DNA from: Arthrobacter luteolus NBRC 107841
Lineage (GTDB): Bacteria > Actinomycetota > Actinomycetes > Actinomycetales > Micrococcaceae
DNA: 64,000 nt
Direction: 5' to 3'
NCBI RefSeq assembly: GCF_001552075.1
Contig: NZ_BCQM01000003.1
Coordinates: forward strand, 1-64,000
The notes under the pieces were generated by a model. That model had not been told where the DNA came from. It was given only the letters and a program-made list of their open reading frames with translations, and did no database searches. How positions within the stretch are numbered: the stretch's first letter is position 1; every line of letters begins with the position of its first letter. Position numbers and translations under genes: made by a program. Positions 1 through 8,678 of the stretch are shown piece by piece.

Positions 1-250
1 CGGCAACGTCCTCGACACCTTCGCCGATGGCTTCCACGGTGCCCGCACCCTCGTGGCCCATCACGGTGGGGGAGGGCAGCTGCCAGTCGCCGTCGAGCAC
101 ATGGCGGTCGGAGCCGCAGACGCCGGAGGCGCCAAGGCGGACAAGGACCGTGCCCGGGCCGGGCGGGGCAACCTCAATGGTGCGGATGTCCAGGCCCGTG
201 GAGGTGCCGTCGTGGATGGCGGCGCGGGCTTTGCGGGGAGCGGGGTTCAT
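1..250 (-). CDS. Zinc-dependent alcohol dehydrogenase, N-terminal part (cut by window edge)
   Basis: Reading leftward from the ATG at 250, the frame encodes about 83 residues of a medium-chain (GroES-like) dehydrogenase. It has the catalytic-zinc Cys in GVCGSDRH and the GHEGAG motif with the second zinc-site His-Glu. The cofactor-binding half lies beyond the window, so the substrate cannot be judged. The start codon overlaps the stop of the upstream permease (ATGA at 247-250), which implies translational coupling. The gene is therefore the third of an operon with the small membrane protein and the NCS1 permease. It probably acts on the imported compound or a product of it. Confidence 0.85.
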   Translation of the reverse strand, partial: MNPAPRKARAAIHDGTSTGLDIRTIEVAPPGPGTVLVRLGASGVCGSDRHVLDGDWQLPSPTVMGHEGAGTVEAIGEGVEDVA

Positions 251-1740
251 GCGGGATCCTTTACTGCGGTTTTTGCTGCGGTGGTGGCTTGGGAAGCAGA
301 TGCTTCCGGTACGTCCCGGAAACCGCCCATGTTCCGCCACTTATAGGCCAGCGACGCGAGCAGGTAGTAGACGGCGCCGGCGAGCAGGGCCGCCGGTAGG
401 GACGCGGTGGTGTAGCTGAAGACCGGAAGGGTCTCCAGCGTGACCGGGTTGTAGATGCTGAGGTAGAACGCGGCACCGGCGGCGACGGCGGCCAGGCCGG
501 CCCAGTTCAGCCCGCCGGAGAAGTGATAACGGCTCGCGGCACCGGGCTTGAAGATGTCCGGCAGGTTGATGTGCTGCCGGCGCAGGATGAAGTAGTCGGC
601 GATGATCGCCCCGCACATGGCGGACAGGAACGCGCCGCTGATGGTCACGAAGACCATGAACTGGTCGTACATAAAACCGGGGAAGAAGGCAAGGATCGCC
701 GGAAGGACAAAGAACCCGGCGCAGAGCAGCGGCCACGGAGCTTTGGCCAGCAGGCTGCCGCTGGCCTGGCGGAGCGCCAGCACGGTCGAGTAGACGATTG
801 ACGAGGTGCTGGTGATGTTCGCGAAGGCGATGAACAGCAGGATCGCCGCACCCAGGATCGGCCCGCCGAAGGGCAGCATCCACACCGTCGGATCGGAGTC
901 GCCGAGGGTGAGCGCGGCGCCCATGCCCACGGCCTGGGCAATGATCGTGGCGACGAACAGGCCGCCGAACGCCGGCCAGAGGGCGGCCTTGGGCGACTTG
1001 GTCAGCCGGGCCAGGGAGCCCATGACCGGGTACCAGGAAACCCCCACGCCGGCGTTGAATTCCACGGCCAGCATGAAGTTCAGCCGGTCGTCTTCGAAGG
1101 GTGCCAGCGGAGAGGCGGTCAGCAGCGCGTCCCAGGAGGTGTTCAGGATCAGGAAGACCATCAGGCCTGCCGTGATGACCACCAGGCCGGGGGCGATGAA
1201 CTTGTTGAACCGGCCGATCATGACCGGGCCGCGGGAGAGGATCCACCAGGCGGCGGCGATCGCGAGCAGCGCCACTACGGTGACCATGACCGATTCCGGA
1301 CCGAAGTCCGTGCCGAACGCTTCGTTGGAGACCTGCGTGACCGCCCGGCCCACCATGATGGAAAGCAGTGAGGACCAGCCCATCTCGGTCACCAGGATGA
1401 CGGTGAACACCAGGATGCCCACGCCAACCAGCCCGAACACGGGCCGCAGCATGGTGTACTGCTCGCCGCCGTGGCGCTGGCTCGACACGACGGAGGCCAG
1501 CACCATAAAGGACAGGCCGATCGCGTTGCCGATGACCATCGCGGCCAGGCCCTGCTGGAAACCGACCAGCAGCGCCGTGGATCCGCCGACCAGGAAGGCC
1601 CAGGTGGCGATGGCCAGGGAGACGTTCACCCAGGTGAACTCGGCGCCGCTCCAGATGCGTTCGCCCTTGAGGAGGGGGAAAGACCCAAGGGAGGCGCTTC
1701 GGGATTCAGCGGGCGCAGCCGTGCGCTTGCCGCCGCTCAC
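247..1740 (-). CDS. NCS1-family permease (cytosine/purine/allantoin/hydantoin type)
   Basis: This 497-residue protein has about twelve hydrophobic segments. The N-terminal signature (LLKGERIWSGAEFTWVNVSLAIATW, residues ~23-47) is typical of the nucleobase:cation symporter-1 family. NCS1 carriers import uracil, cytosine, allantoin, hydantoins or pyridoxine, and the substrate cannot be read from sequence. The GTG start at 1740 overlaps the TGA of the upstream small protein (GTGA), and its own stop overlaps the start of the alcohol dehydrogenase. A C-N hydrolase is transcribed divergently across a shared control region, so import and hydrolysis of an N-containing compound is a reasonable guess. 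Confidence 0.9.
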   Translation of the reverse strand: MSGGKRTAAPAESRSASLGSFPLLKGERIWSGAEFTWVNVSLAIATWAFLVGGSTALLVGFQQGLAAMVIGNAIGLSFMVLASVVSSQRHGGEQYTMLRPVFGLVGVGILVFTVILVTEMGWSSLLSIMVGRAVTQVSNEAFGTDFGPESVMVTVVALLAIAAAWWILSRGPVMIGRFNKFIAPGLVVITAGLMVFLILNTSWDALLTASPLAPFEDDRLNFMLAVEFNAGVGVSWYPVMGSLARLTKSPKAALWPAFGGLFVATIIAQAVGMGAALTLGDSDPTVWMLPFGGPILGAAILLFIAFANITSTSSIVYSTVLALRQASGSLLAKAPWPLLCAGFFVLPAILAFFPGFMYDQFMVFVTISGAFLSAMCGAIIADYFILRRQHINLPDIFKPGAASRYHFSGGLNWAGLAAVAAGAAFYLSIYNPVTLETLPVFSYTTASLPAALLAGAVYYLLASLAYKWRNMGGFRDVPEASASQATTAAKTAVKDPA

Positions 1741-1907
1741 AGCACCATCACCAGCAGTCCGACGAGGCAGAGCGCGACGGCGGTGCCCACGTAGGCGGCG
1801 AGTTCGCGGGTGGTCAGGGCCCGGCGGGACGGGTCCTGATGTTCATCTTCAGCTATTGTGCGCAGGCGGTCGGCCAGCTCGTCACCGCGCGTCGTTCTCG
1901 GGTCCAC
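1737..1907 (-). CDS. Small single-pass membrane protein coupled to the NCS1 permease
   Basis: A GTG start at 1907 with AGGAG four bases upstream opens a 56-residue frame. The N-terminal half is charged (about 30 residues rich in Asp, Glu and Arg). It is followed by one hydrophobic helix (roughly residues 39-56, ending LLVMVL) that runs to the C terminus. The stop overlaps the permease start in GTGA. An ATG two bases upstream (1909) is in another frame and stops after 18 codons. I do not recognise the family. The topology (cytosolic head, one helix) and strict coupling suggest an accessory subunit of the transporter, as known for some solute symporters, but that is inference. Confidence 0.6.
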   Translation of the reverse strand: MDPRTTRGDELADRLRTIAEDEHQDPSRRALTTRELAAYVGTAVALCLVGLLVMVL

Positions 1908-1933
1908 ATGTCTCCTCAGTTCTGAAAACCAAT

Positions 1934-1952
1934 AACCGAATCACATTCGGTT
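1934..1952. promoter_or_regulatory. Perfect palindrome, candidate operator between divergent permease and hydrolase genes
   Basis: AACCGAAT-CAC-ATTCGGTT is a perfect 8-bp inverted repeat with a 3-bp spacer. It lies 27 bp upstream of the small-protein start and about 100 bp upstream of the nitrilase start. Its size and position fit a dimeric repressor or activator controlling both directions. No regulator gene is adjacent. Confidence 0.55.
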
Positions 1953-2050
1953 TGGAGATCATGCTTATGCCTATCATGTGAAGAGTCAACGGTTTTTGTG
2001 ATTGTGACCACCACATGACGTGGCGGCGCATCCGCTGGACAGGAGTGGAA

Positions 2051-2848
2051 ATGGTCCGCATAGCAGTGCTGCAGGCAGGCGCGGAGTTGAATGATCCGGC
2101 CGCGAACCTGGCGTTGATCCGTCGCTTTACGGCCCAGGCGGCCGACGCCGGCGCGCACCTGATTCTGACGCCGGAACTTTTTGCCACCGGTTATGCCCCC
2201 GCCCGGGTCCGCCAGTCCGACGGCGCCGCGATCCGGACGGAGCTGGCGGGGATCGCACGCGGGGCGGGCATCGGCGTCGTCGCCTCCACCGTGGAGGACG
2301 ACGGCGGCACCGGGTACATTTCCGCCTCGCTGTTCGACGGCTCCGGCACGGAGCTGCTCCGCTACCGCAAGGCCCACCTGTTCGGGGACGAGGAACGCGG
2401 TTCCTTCGCTCCGGGTGATGGCGTGCCGCAGGTGGCGGAATTCCAGGGCCTGCGGATTGCCCTGGGAATCTGTTACGACATCGAGTTCCCGGAGTACGCC
2501 CGCTGCGCCGCCCGGGCGGGTGCTGATCTGCTGTGCATTCCCACCGCCGTGCCGGCCACCGGCGACGTCGGGGGGACGCAGCCGCTGCTCACGTACAACG
2601 CGGAACGGATCTCCACACTGCTGGTTCCGGCCCGCGCGCTGGAGAACGGCGTCTACATCGCCTACGCCAACCACACTGCACCGGACTTCACCGGCGCCAG
2701 TGTGATCGCCTCGCCGTACGGCACGCTGCTGGCGGCCGCCGGTGCGGAGGAGGACCTTCTGTTCGCCGACATCGAGGCCGGCGAGGTGCAGCGGGCCCGG
2801 GAAATCAACACCTACGAACACGATGCCCGGCCGGGACTCTACCGGTAG
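2051..2848 (+). CDS. Carbon-nitrogen hydrolase (nitrilase superfamily)
   Basis: This 265-residue cytosolic hydrolase carries the nitrilase-superfamily Glu-Lys-Cys triad in order: Glu in LTPELFATGY, Lys in YRKAHLFG, and nucleophilic Cys in GICYDIEFPE. Family members cleave amides, carbamoyl groups or nitriles to acid and ammonia, and the exact substrate is unclear. ATG 2051 is chosen because AGGAG sits five bases upstream. An upstream ATG at 2015 in the same frame has no ribosome site. The gene is divergent from the NCS1 permease operon and probably shares its regulator, suggesting it processes the imported amide or ureide. Confidence 0.88.
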   Translation: MVRIAVLQAGAELNDPAANLALIRRFTAQAADAGAHLILTPELFATGYAPARVRQSDGAAIRTELAGIARGAGIGVVASTVEDDGGTGYISASLFDGSGTELLRYRKAHLFGDEERGSFAPGDGVPQVAEFQGLRIALGICYDIEFPEYARCAARAGADLLCIPTAVPATGDVGGTQPLLTYNAERISTLLVPARALENGVYIAYANHTAPDFTGASVIASPYGTLLAAAGAEEDLLFADIEAGEVQRAREINTYEHDARPGLYR

Positions 2849-3587
2849 AGCTGGGGGTGGGCCGGGGGCGTGGCCGGTAGCCGGGAGGTGGCTGGGGCGG
2901 AACTGGTGCTGGGGCCGGGAGGTGGCTGGAACCGTGTCGCGCCGTCGGGACCCGGTGCTGGGCGATCGCTCTCCGGGTCGGATGTGGAACCGTCTCGCTG
3001 CGTCGGGGTCCGGAGTCAGGGCGCGGGTGGCGTGATTGCCGTTTCCGGGGCTGTTGCTCCGCTTTGGGAAAAATCCGCCGGGTTGTGATTGATTTCGCTC
3101 CGCTTTGGGAAAATCCTGCCGAACCGTGTCGTGATTTCGCTCCGGTTTGGGAAAACCCTGCCGGTTTGGGAAATCCCTCCGCTGCGCAGGGGAAGGGAAT
3201 TCCCAAACTGGTCGATTTCACCCAATACGGAGGGTTTCGGCAGGGATGGCCAGGTCCGAATCCCGCAGGTAGGTCCGAAGCCGGACCTTCGAAGCCTTGA
3301 GTTGGGAACCTGGCCCCGGATCTTCGAAGCCCGGATCCGTGATCCTGCAGCCCCCCGAAGCAGGCCCCCCGGACCCCCCGGAGCCCGGACCTTCGAAGCC
3401 CTGACCCCGGACCCGCGAAGCCTGACCCCCGGCCCCCCCCGGAGCCTGGAATCTATCCCCCCCCCTGGAGCCCGGCTGGCGGGCCAGCGGGCGGGGCGGC
3501 AGCCGGCCAGGAAGGCACCGAGTTGAGCGCTCCCGGCCCATCCTGACATACTGTTGGCAAACCCCCGAGGGAAGGCTCCACACCCAG
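2849..3587. other. Gene-free, repeat-rich spacer
   Basis: About 740 bp hold no credible gene. The left part is G-rich filler. The middle (3056-3208) is a degenerate 41-42 bp tandem repeat. The right (3240-3480) is a C/G-rich stretch with scattered CCTTCGAAGCC-like units. Open frames across it on both strands are low-complexity and lack family features. Confidence 0.7.
3056..3208. repeat. Degenerate 41-42 bp tandem repeat
   Basis: The core GCTCCGCTTTGGGAAAA occurs at 3056 and 3097 and as GCTCCGGTTTGGGAAAA at 3139, spaced 41-42 bp. A shortened copy starts near 3160, and a partly inverted copy (GGGAATTCCCAAAC) ends at 3208. Together they could fold into a stem. Function unknown. Confidence 0.65.
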
Positions 3588-4043
3588 ATGCAACCCCGTA
3601 CCCTGTTCCGCGCCCTGGCTTTCGCGGAGGCCGTAACCTGGACGCTGCTGATCGCGGCGATGGTGATGAAGTACGGCTTCGGGCAGGACGCCCTGATGGG
3701 CCCGGCCGGCGGCACCCACGGCTTTATCTTCCTGTCCTATGCTGCCAGCACGGTCTTTGTCGGCGTGAATCAGAAGTGGAAGTTCGGCACGATCGTGCTG
3801 GGCCTCGTCACCGCCGTCATTCCCTACGCCACCATTCCGTTCGAGAAGTCCATGGACAAGCAGGGCAAGCTCGACGGCGGGTGGCGCCTGGCTCCCGGCG
3901 GAGACCAGCCCGCCGGCTTCGTGGAGCAGGTGCAGGCCTTCATCCTCCGCCGACCGGTGGTCTCCGTGGTGGGTGTGCTGATCGCGATCGTGGCGGTCTT
4001 CTCCGTGCTGCTTTACCTGGGCCCGCCGGTCGACTTCAGCTAA
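3588..4043 (+). CDS. DUF3817 family integral membrane protein
   Basis: This 151-residue protein has the actinobacterial DUF3817 layout. An N-terminal FRALAFAEAVTWTLLIAAMVMKY helix is followed by a GGTHGFIFLSYA helix, a third helix near residues 65-85, a soluble loop of ~35 residues, and a last helix before the C terminus. Its function is unknown. A GAGGGAAGG purine stretch precedes the ATG. The next gene (AraC regulator) starts 11 bases after the stop, so the two are probably co-transcribed. The family assignment is from the sequence pattern and there is no enzymatic motif. Confidence 0.85.
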   Translation: MQPRTLFRALAFAEAVTWTLLIAAMVMKYGFGQDALMGPAGGTHGFIFLSYAASTVFVGVNQKWKFGTIVLGLVTAVIPYATIPFEKSMDKQGKLDGGWRLAPGGDQPAGFVEQVQAFILRRPVVSVVGVLIAIVAVFSVLLYLGPPVDFS

Positions 4044-4054
4044 GTTCCACGCGG

Positions 4055-5137
4055 GTGCATCCTCCAACCTGGTTCTCGGCCCGGACCAGTCCCGCCGACG
4101 CCTCGGCTGATCGGTTCCGGGACTGGAGCCGGATCATCGGCCATGCCTTCGGCACACAGCAGGCGCTGCCGTTGAAGGACCCGGAAGGATTCTACGGGCA
4201 CTTCCGCCACGCCAGCCTTGGTTCCTACGCGTTGTCCACGGTGGTTTCCGGGCCGGAGGAAGTATTCCACTCCGCCGGCAACGCGCCGGAAAGCGAACCG
4301 TACTTCCATCTCAACTTTCTCGCTTCGGGCAGCGGCGGGCAGGTACGGCAGGGCGGAACGCAAAGCGCCCTCGAGCCTGGCTCATTCGTGCTGACCGATG
4401 CCAACCAGGACTACTCCTTCCGGTTCGACGGACCCATGAAGCTGGTGGTTCTGCATCTGCCCCCGGCCCGGCTCAGGTCTGCCCTTACCGATCCCGGCCA
4501 GGCAACCGCCGTCGCCGCCGCAGGGGACACCCCGGAGTCTGCCCCGCTGCGCGCGCTGCTGGACAGCCTGGCCGCGTCCCCGGCCGGAGGAAACACCTCA
4601 ACACAGTTCCTCGCCAGCGCCGCTGTGGACACAGCCCTGGCCGGGCTGATCCGGGTCCTGGGAACAGAAACAGCAGCAGAAACCACGCGCGAAGCCCACG
4701 TGGGCCGCATCAAGGCGCACATTGAGGGCAACCTGTCCGACCCGGCGATGACCCCGTCCTCCATCGCCAAGGCCGTGCATCTGTCCCTCCGGCAGCTCCA
4801 CAGCGTCTTTGAACCGGAGGGAACCACCGTGGCCAAGTATGTCCTGCAGCGCCGGCTGGACCAGGCTGTGCTGCTCCTGGCTGAGCCACGGCTGCGCAAC
4901 GTCAGCATCAGCGACATTGGCGGCCGGGTGGGATTCGTGGACGCCTCCCACTTCGGCCGGGCCTTCCGCCGCCAATTCGACGCGGCTCCCGGCTCCTTCC
5001 GTGCCGGCCAGTCCCACGCACCCGGCCAGTCCCGCATACCCGGCCAGTCCCGCGCCGGCCAGATCCGCGCCGGCCAGGAGCCCCTGCCCCCGGACCTCGG
5101 CACAAACCGCACTGAGGGGCCAGACGGACCGCACTGA
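4055..5137 (+). CDS. AraC-family transcriptional regulator with repetitive C-terminal tail
   Basis: The protein has about 360 residues from a GTG at 4055; the start is uncertain, with no strong ribosome site. The first ~180 residues resemble the AraC-binding-like sensory domain. The DNA-binding part carries two helix-turn-helix units, one around MTPSSIAKAVHLSLRQLHSVF and the other ISDIGGRVGFVDASHFGRAFRRQF. After the usual family end the protein continues ~45 residues with GQSxxPGQSRxPGQSRAGQ-type repeats, encoded by in-frame repetitive DNA. The tail is probably unstructured. The target genes are unknown; the nearest candidate is the downstream amidase. Confidence 0.85.
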   Translation: MHPPTWFSARTSPADASADRFRDWSRIIGHAFGTQQALPLKDPEGFYGHFRHASLGSYALSTVVSGPEEVFHSAGNAPESEPYFHLNFLASGSGGQVRQGGTQSALEPGSFVLTDANQDYSFRFDGPMKLVVLHLPPARLRSALTDPGQATAVAAAGDTPESAPLRALLDSLAASPAGGNTSTQFLASAAVDTALAGLIRVLGTETAAETTREAHVGRIKAHIEGNLSDPAMTPSSIAKAVHLSLRQLHSVFEPEGTTVAKYVLQRRLDQAVLLLAEPRLRNVSISDIGGRVGFVDASHFGRAFRRQFDAAPGSFRAGQSHAPGQSRIPGQSRAGQIRAGQEPLPPDLGTNRTEGPDGPH

Positions 5138-5202
5138 ATGCACACCGGGATGAGCCGCCGGTCACTAGGATTTCAGCAGGATCGATGCCGAAGCCGTGTC
5201 CG

Positions 5203-5290
5203 GGCCTGGACTGGATTGGCCCGGAGCGGCCTGGACCGGACTGGATTGGCCCGGGCCTGCCCGGACTGGATTGGACCCGCCTGGATTGGA
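5203..5290. repeat. Degenerate repeats of GGACTGGATTGG
   Basis: Four copies of CTGGATTGG, mostly preceded by CCGGA or CTGGA and followed by CCCG or ACCC, fill the gap between the AraC gene and the amidase. It resembles the other intergenic minisatellites of this window. No promoter can be confidently picked within it. Confidence 0.6.
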
Positions 5291-5351
5291 ACAGCCGGCG
5301 TCGATGCCTGCCCCCAACACCGGGGGATAAGGACCGGAAAGAGAATGGCTT

Positions 5352-6731
5352 ATGAAAAACGGCTTCAGCACCCCCTCCATCTCCGCGGCGCGGACGGCCA
5401 TCGATGCCGGTGAAACGTCAGCGGAGGAGTATGCGGACAAGGTCCTGTCGGCCATCGCCGGCGCCAACCGCGGCGCGCTGGTAGCGGTCCGGGATACGGC
5501 AGCTCCGCTGGCCGTTCAGCCGGATCATGAGCCCGGTCCGCTGCAGGGCATTCCAATTGTCGTCAAAGACAACATCCACGTGGCGCACCTGCCCAATACC
5601 GCCTGCACACCTGCCCTGGCTGGATTTGTTCCCGACGCCGATGCCCCGGTTGCTGCGCGCCTGCGGTCCGCGGGGGCCGGCCTTGTTGCCAAAGCCGGCA
5701 TGCATGAACTCTCGCTGGGCGTGACCGGCATCGGGCACGGATTCGGTACGGTGCGCAATGCGGTTGATCCCGCTTTGATGGCAGGCGGCAGCAGCTCCGG
5801 CGTCGCCGTCGCGGTGGCACTGGGCGCCCCCGCCGGACTCGGGACCGACACCGGCGGCTCGGTCCGGATTCCTGCCTCACTGAACGGTGTGGTGGGCTTC
5901 CGCCCCAGCACCGGCCGCTATCCCAGCGGGGGCATCACCCCGCTCTCGGACACCCGCGACACCCCGGGGCCCATCACTCACAGCGTGGCCGATGCTGCCT
6001 TCCTGGATGCGGTCCTGAGCGGTGCGGCTCTGCCCGGTACCGAAACGGAACCGCAGCGGGACGCCGCCGGGCTGATCCTTGGCATTCCGGAGGACCTGGG
6101 GCCATTGGACGCCCGCACTGAAGCTGCCTTTGAGCTCGCCGTCCAGGTCCTGGAGACTGCCGGAGCCAAGCTGGTCGCCATCCCCTCCGGACAGCGCGTC
6201 GGTGCGGAGGCAACCTTCGGCGGCACTATCCTGATTCCGGAAATCCACCGGCTGCTCACCGCGTACCTGGAGCAGTACCGGCCCGGCCTTTCCCTGGCGG
6301 AACTGGCAGCGCAGATCCAGAACCCGCTGGTGCGCGGACTGATGCAGGACCACGTGGTTCCCGAACCCGGCGCCGAGGCCCTGGCAGCACGCCTGGATAT
6401 GCTGGCGGAAGTATCGGTCCTGCGGGAGCAGGAGGCGGAGCTGTTCCGGGAACACCGGCTGGATGCGGTCATTTTCCCCACTACCCCGGCACCGGCAGCT
6501 CCGATTGACCCCGCCGAGACGGTGGAGATTGGCGGCACCAAGGTGTCCAGCTTCGACACCTACACCCGGTTCACCGCCTACGGCACGTTCCTGGGTAATC
6601 CCGGACTGACGATTCCCCTTCCGGTCGGAGCCGGCAAGCTGCCGGTGGGTCTGGGACTCGACGGTCTTTCCGGAGCGGATGCTCAGCTGCTCGCCGTCGG
6701 TGCGGCCGTTGAACGGCTCTTCCAGGCCTAA
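5352..6731 (+). CDS. Amidase signature family protein (indoleacetamide-hydrolase-like)
   Basis: This 459-residue amidase has the Ser-cisSer-Lys triad: Lys in [10 protein letters not shown] (~residue 75), the GGSSSG loop (~144-149), and the nucleophile Ser within [13 protein letters not shown]. It hydrolyses carboxamides to acid plus ammonia, and the family includes indoleacetamide, allophanate and aryl-amide hydrolases. The substrate is not readable here. ATG 5352 is preceded by GGAAAGAG eight bases upstream. The gene stands alone on this strand and ends at a strong hairpin shared with the convergent SDR gene. Confidence 0.88.
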   Translation: MKNGFSTPSISAARTAIDAGETSAEEYADKVLSAIAGANRGALVAVRDTAAPLAVQPDHEPGPLQGIPIVVKDNIHVAHLPNTACTPALAGFVPDADAPVAARLRSAGAGLVAKAGMHELSLGVTGIGHGFGTVRNAVDPALMAGGSSSGVAVAVALGAPAGLGTDTGGSVRIPASLNGVVGFRPSTGRYPSGGITPLSDTRDTPGPITHSVADAAFLDAVLSGAALPGTETEPQRDAAGLILGIPEDLGPLDARTEAAFELAVQVLETAGAKLVAIPSGQRVGAEATFGGTILIPEIHRLLTAYLEQYRPGLSLAELAAQIQNPLVRGLMQDHVVPEPGAEALAARLDMLAEVSVLREQEAELFREHRLDAVIFPTTPAPAAPIDPAETVEIGGTKVSSFDTYTRFTAYGTFLGNPGLTIPLPVGAGKLPVGLGLDGLSGADAQLLAVGAAVERLFQA

Positions 6732-6747
6732 GCCACCGGCCCGGTGC

Positions 6748-6770
6748 GGGTGCCGGCGCTGCCGGCACCC
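6748..6770. terminator. Bidirectional hairpin between convergent amidase and SDR genes
   Basis: GGGTGCCGGC-GCT-GCCGGCACCC is a perfect 10-bp stem with a 3-base loop. It ends on the last base of the SDR stop codon. There is no U-tract, as is common for terminators in high-GC actinobacteria. Confidence 0.65.
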
Positions 6771-7624
6771 TAGGCGTGCCGGACGCCGTCGCCGGCCAGG
6801 ATGGCCCGGTATCCCTCACGGAAGGTCGGGTAGCTGAACTCGAATCCGGTGCTGCGGAGCCGGGCATTGGAAAGCCGCCGGTTGCCGCCGCGGCTGGCCC
6901 GGCGTTCCTCCTGGTCTTCCGGTGCGGGACCCAGCGGTACGTGCAGTTCACCGGCCAGGAATTCCAGCACTTCCGCCAGTTCCACTGGTTGGTTGTCCAC
7001 ACCGAGGTACAGCGGCGCGGGATCGGAAACCGCCGTTGTCAGGTGCACGATCGCGGCCGCGGCGTCGTCGCGGTGGATCCGGTTGGTGAGCTGTCCCTGT
7101 CCCGGATCTGTGGTTCCGCTCCGCACCTGGTCGATCAGCCGGGTCCGGCCCGGTCCGTAGATGCCGGCCAGCCGGAGCACGATGGCATCGGGACGGCGGG
7201 AATGCAGCAGGTCCTCCGCTTCGCGGATCACTGCCCCGGTTACCGACGCCGGCGCGGTGGGGGAGTCTTCATCCAGCCAGCCGCCGCCGGCGTCCCCGTA
7301 CACCGCGGTGGAAGAGACGAACAGGATGCGCCCCGGCCGCACGCCGTCGCGCTCCAGGGCATCAAGCACATTCGCCGTGCCGTCCACATAGGCTGCCCGG
7401 TAGGCCGCTTCGGTGCGTTCGTCCGCGGCCACAGCAATGACGACGACGTCGGTGTCCCCCGGTACGCGGGGGAGGGCGCCGGAAAGATCGGCAGCCTGGG
7501 CTTGGAGAGGAGCGGGGATTTTCTCCGGGGAACGGCGCCAGCCCAGCACGGACAAGCCGGCCGCGGCGAACCGCAGGCCGGCTTCCGTACCAAGGTCGCC
7601 GCAGCCGGCAATCAGGACAGTCAT
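6770..7624 (-). CDS. NAD(P)-dependent SDR/epimerase-like protein
   Basis: This 284-residue protein begins directly with a Rossmann strand and the glycine motif MTVLIAGCGDLGTEAG, which is why ATG 7624 is preferred over an in-frame ATG at 7657. A catalytic-type Tyr lies in SSTAVYGDAGGGWLDE and a substrate segment in RLAGIYGPGR. This matches extended SDRs of the YeeZ/NAD-dependent epimerase type, which act on nucleotide-sugar-like or unknown substrates. No operon partner is visible. Confidence 0.8.
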   Translation of the reverse strand: MTVLIAGCGDLGTEAGLRFAAAGLSVLGWRRSPEKIPAPLQAQAADLSGALPRVPGDTDVVVIAVAADERTEAAYRAAYVDGTANVLDALERDGVRPGRILFVSSTAVYGDAGGGWLDEDSPTAPASVTGAVIREAEDLLHSRRPDAIVLRLAGIYGPGRTRLIDQVRSGTTDPGQGQLTNRIHRDDAAAAIVHLTTAVSDPAPLYLGVDNQPVELAEVLEFLAGELHVPLGPAPEDQEERRASRGGNRRLSNARLRSTGFEFSYPTFREGYRAILAGDGVRHA

Positions 7625-7674
7625 GCTCCCAGTCTGCCAGCCCGCCGCGGTCCGCATTCAGTCTGGAGACGTCC

Positions 7675-7892
7675 GCCCTTGGCCGCCCGACGTCCGAACG
7701 GCGGGGAAGGTCCGGCAGCCCAAGCCCGACCCCCGGACGAGTCCGGCAGCCCAGGCCCGCCCCGGACGAGTCCCGACGTCCGAACGGCGGGGGGGGGGGG
7801 GAAGGCCCGGCAGCCCGGCCCGCCCCCGGACGAGTCCGGCAGCCCAGGCCCGCCCCCCGGATGAGCCCGGCAGCCCAAGCCCCTAACCCGGA
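7675..7892. repeat. GC-rich minisatellite with a 13-G run
   Basis: Two near-identical ~32-bp copies containing CCGGACGAGTCCGGCAGCCC occur at 7731-7762 and 7824-7855. A second unit containing GACGTCCGAACGGCGGG occurs near 7689 and 7775. A run of 13 G lies at 7789-7801. The block fills the whole gap between the SDR start and the PfpI stop. Confidence 0.7.
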
Positions 7893-8594
7893 CTAGCCCG
7901 GAAGCGAGGCAGCAACCTGCCGGGCCACGTCCACACTCGACTGCGGGTTCTGGCCGGAAATGAGGTTTCCATCCGTCACGACGAAGCTCTCCCAGGCCGG
8001 CCCGGCTTCCACGATGGCGCCCTTGTCCCGCAGGGCATCAGCAACAAACCACGGCGTGTTGTCACCCGTGCCGCCGCCCAGCTCCTCCTCATTGGTGAAC
8101 ACCGCCATCCGGCGGCCGGAGAACGCGAACCCGCCTTCGGTGGTTTCGGCGCTGAGCAGCGCCGCGGGCCCATGGCAGAACGGTGCGATCAGCAGGCCGG
8201 CGTCGTTGGCCGCAATCAGGATCCGGCCCATGTCCCAGTCGGTGGCCAGATCCGCCATGGGGCCGTGGCCGCCCGGGATGACGACGGCGTCGTACTCCAG
8301 CGGAACCACATCGGCCAGCGGCAGCGGCGCGGCCAGCTCCGGACGCAGCTCCTCCAAATAGGCCCGCAGACTTTCGGCCTTTTCTTCGCCTCCGGCCTGC
8401 TCCGGTGCCAGGCTGACCTGGTCAACCGTGGGTGCCTTGCCGCCGGGCGTGGCGAAGGTGATCCGGTGACCGGCTTCGAGGAGGGTGCGGTGGGCTTCCA
8501 CGAGTTCCTCGGCCCAGAATCCGGTGGGGTGCTTGGAACCGTCCTTCATGGTCAGCGAATCGGCGGCGGAAACGATCATCAGGATGTTGTTCAT
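7893..8594 (-). CDS. DJ-1/PfpI-family protein (type 1 glutamine amidotransferase-like, Hsp31-like)
   Basis: This 233-residue protein has the PfpI/DJ-1 fold signature. VVIPGGHGPMADL forms the oxyanion region, and the nucleophile elbow Cys is in IAPFCHGPAALL. The lid segment near the N terminus (KHPTGFWAEELVEAH) resembles Hsp31 and glyoxalase III proteins, which convert methylglyoxal to lactate or act as protein/nucleotide deglycases. AAGGA lies about seven bases before the ATG. Oxidative or carbonyl stress protection is likely from the family but not shown here. Confidence 0.85.
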   Translation of the reverse strand: MNNILMIVSAADSLTMKDGSKHPTGFWAEELVEAHRTLLEAGHRITFATPGGKAPTVDQVSLAPEQAGGEEKAESLRAYLEELRPELAAPLPLADVVPLEYDAVVIPGGHGPMADLATDWDMGRILIAANDAGLLIAPFCHGPAALLSAETTEGGFAFSGRRMAVFTNEEELGGGTGDNTPWFVADALRDKGAIVEAGPAWESFVVTDGNLISGQNPQSSVDVARQVAASLPG

Positions 8595-8678
8595 GGGTAA
8601 TCCTTCCGGGGGCGTGCGTGTGTGGGGGGATGTGGGGATCAGCGATGGAGGTCTCAGGAATCGTCGGGGGAGGCGATC

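Noticed and set aside
806-1981. 391-residue plus-strand open frame
   Set aside because: It is antisense to the NCS1 permease, has no family features, and the permease frame is a complete, recognisable protein.
3016-3715. Minus-strand frames with FSQSGAKS- and PKRSEI-like repeated peptides
   Set aside because: They are translations of tandem repeats and low-complexity DNA; the right part is antisense to the DUF3817 gene. No ribosome sites.
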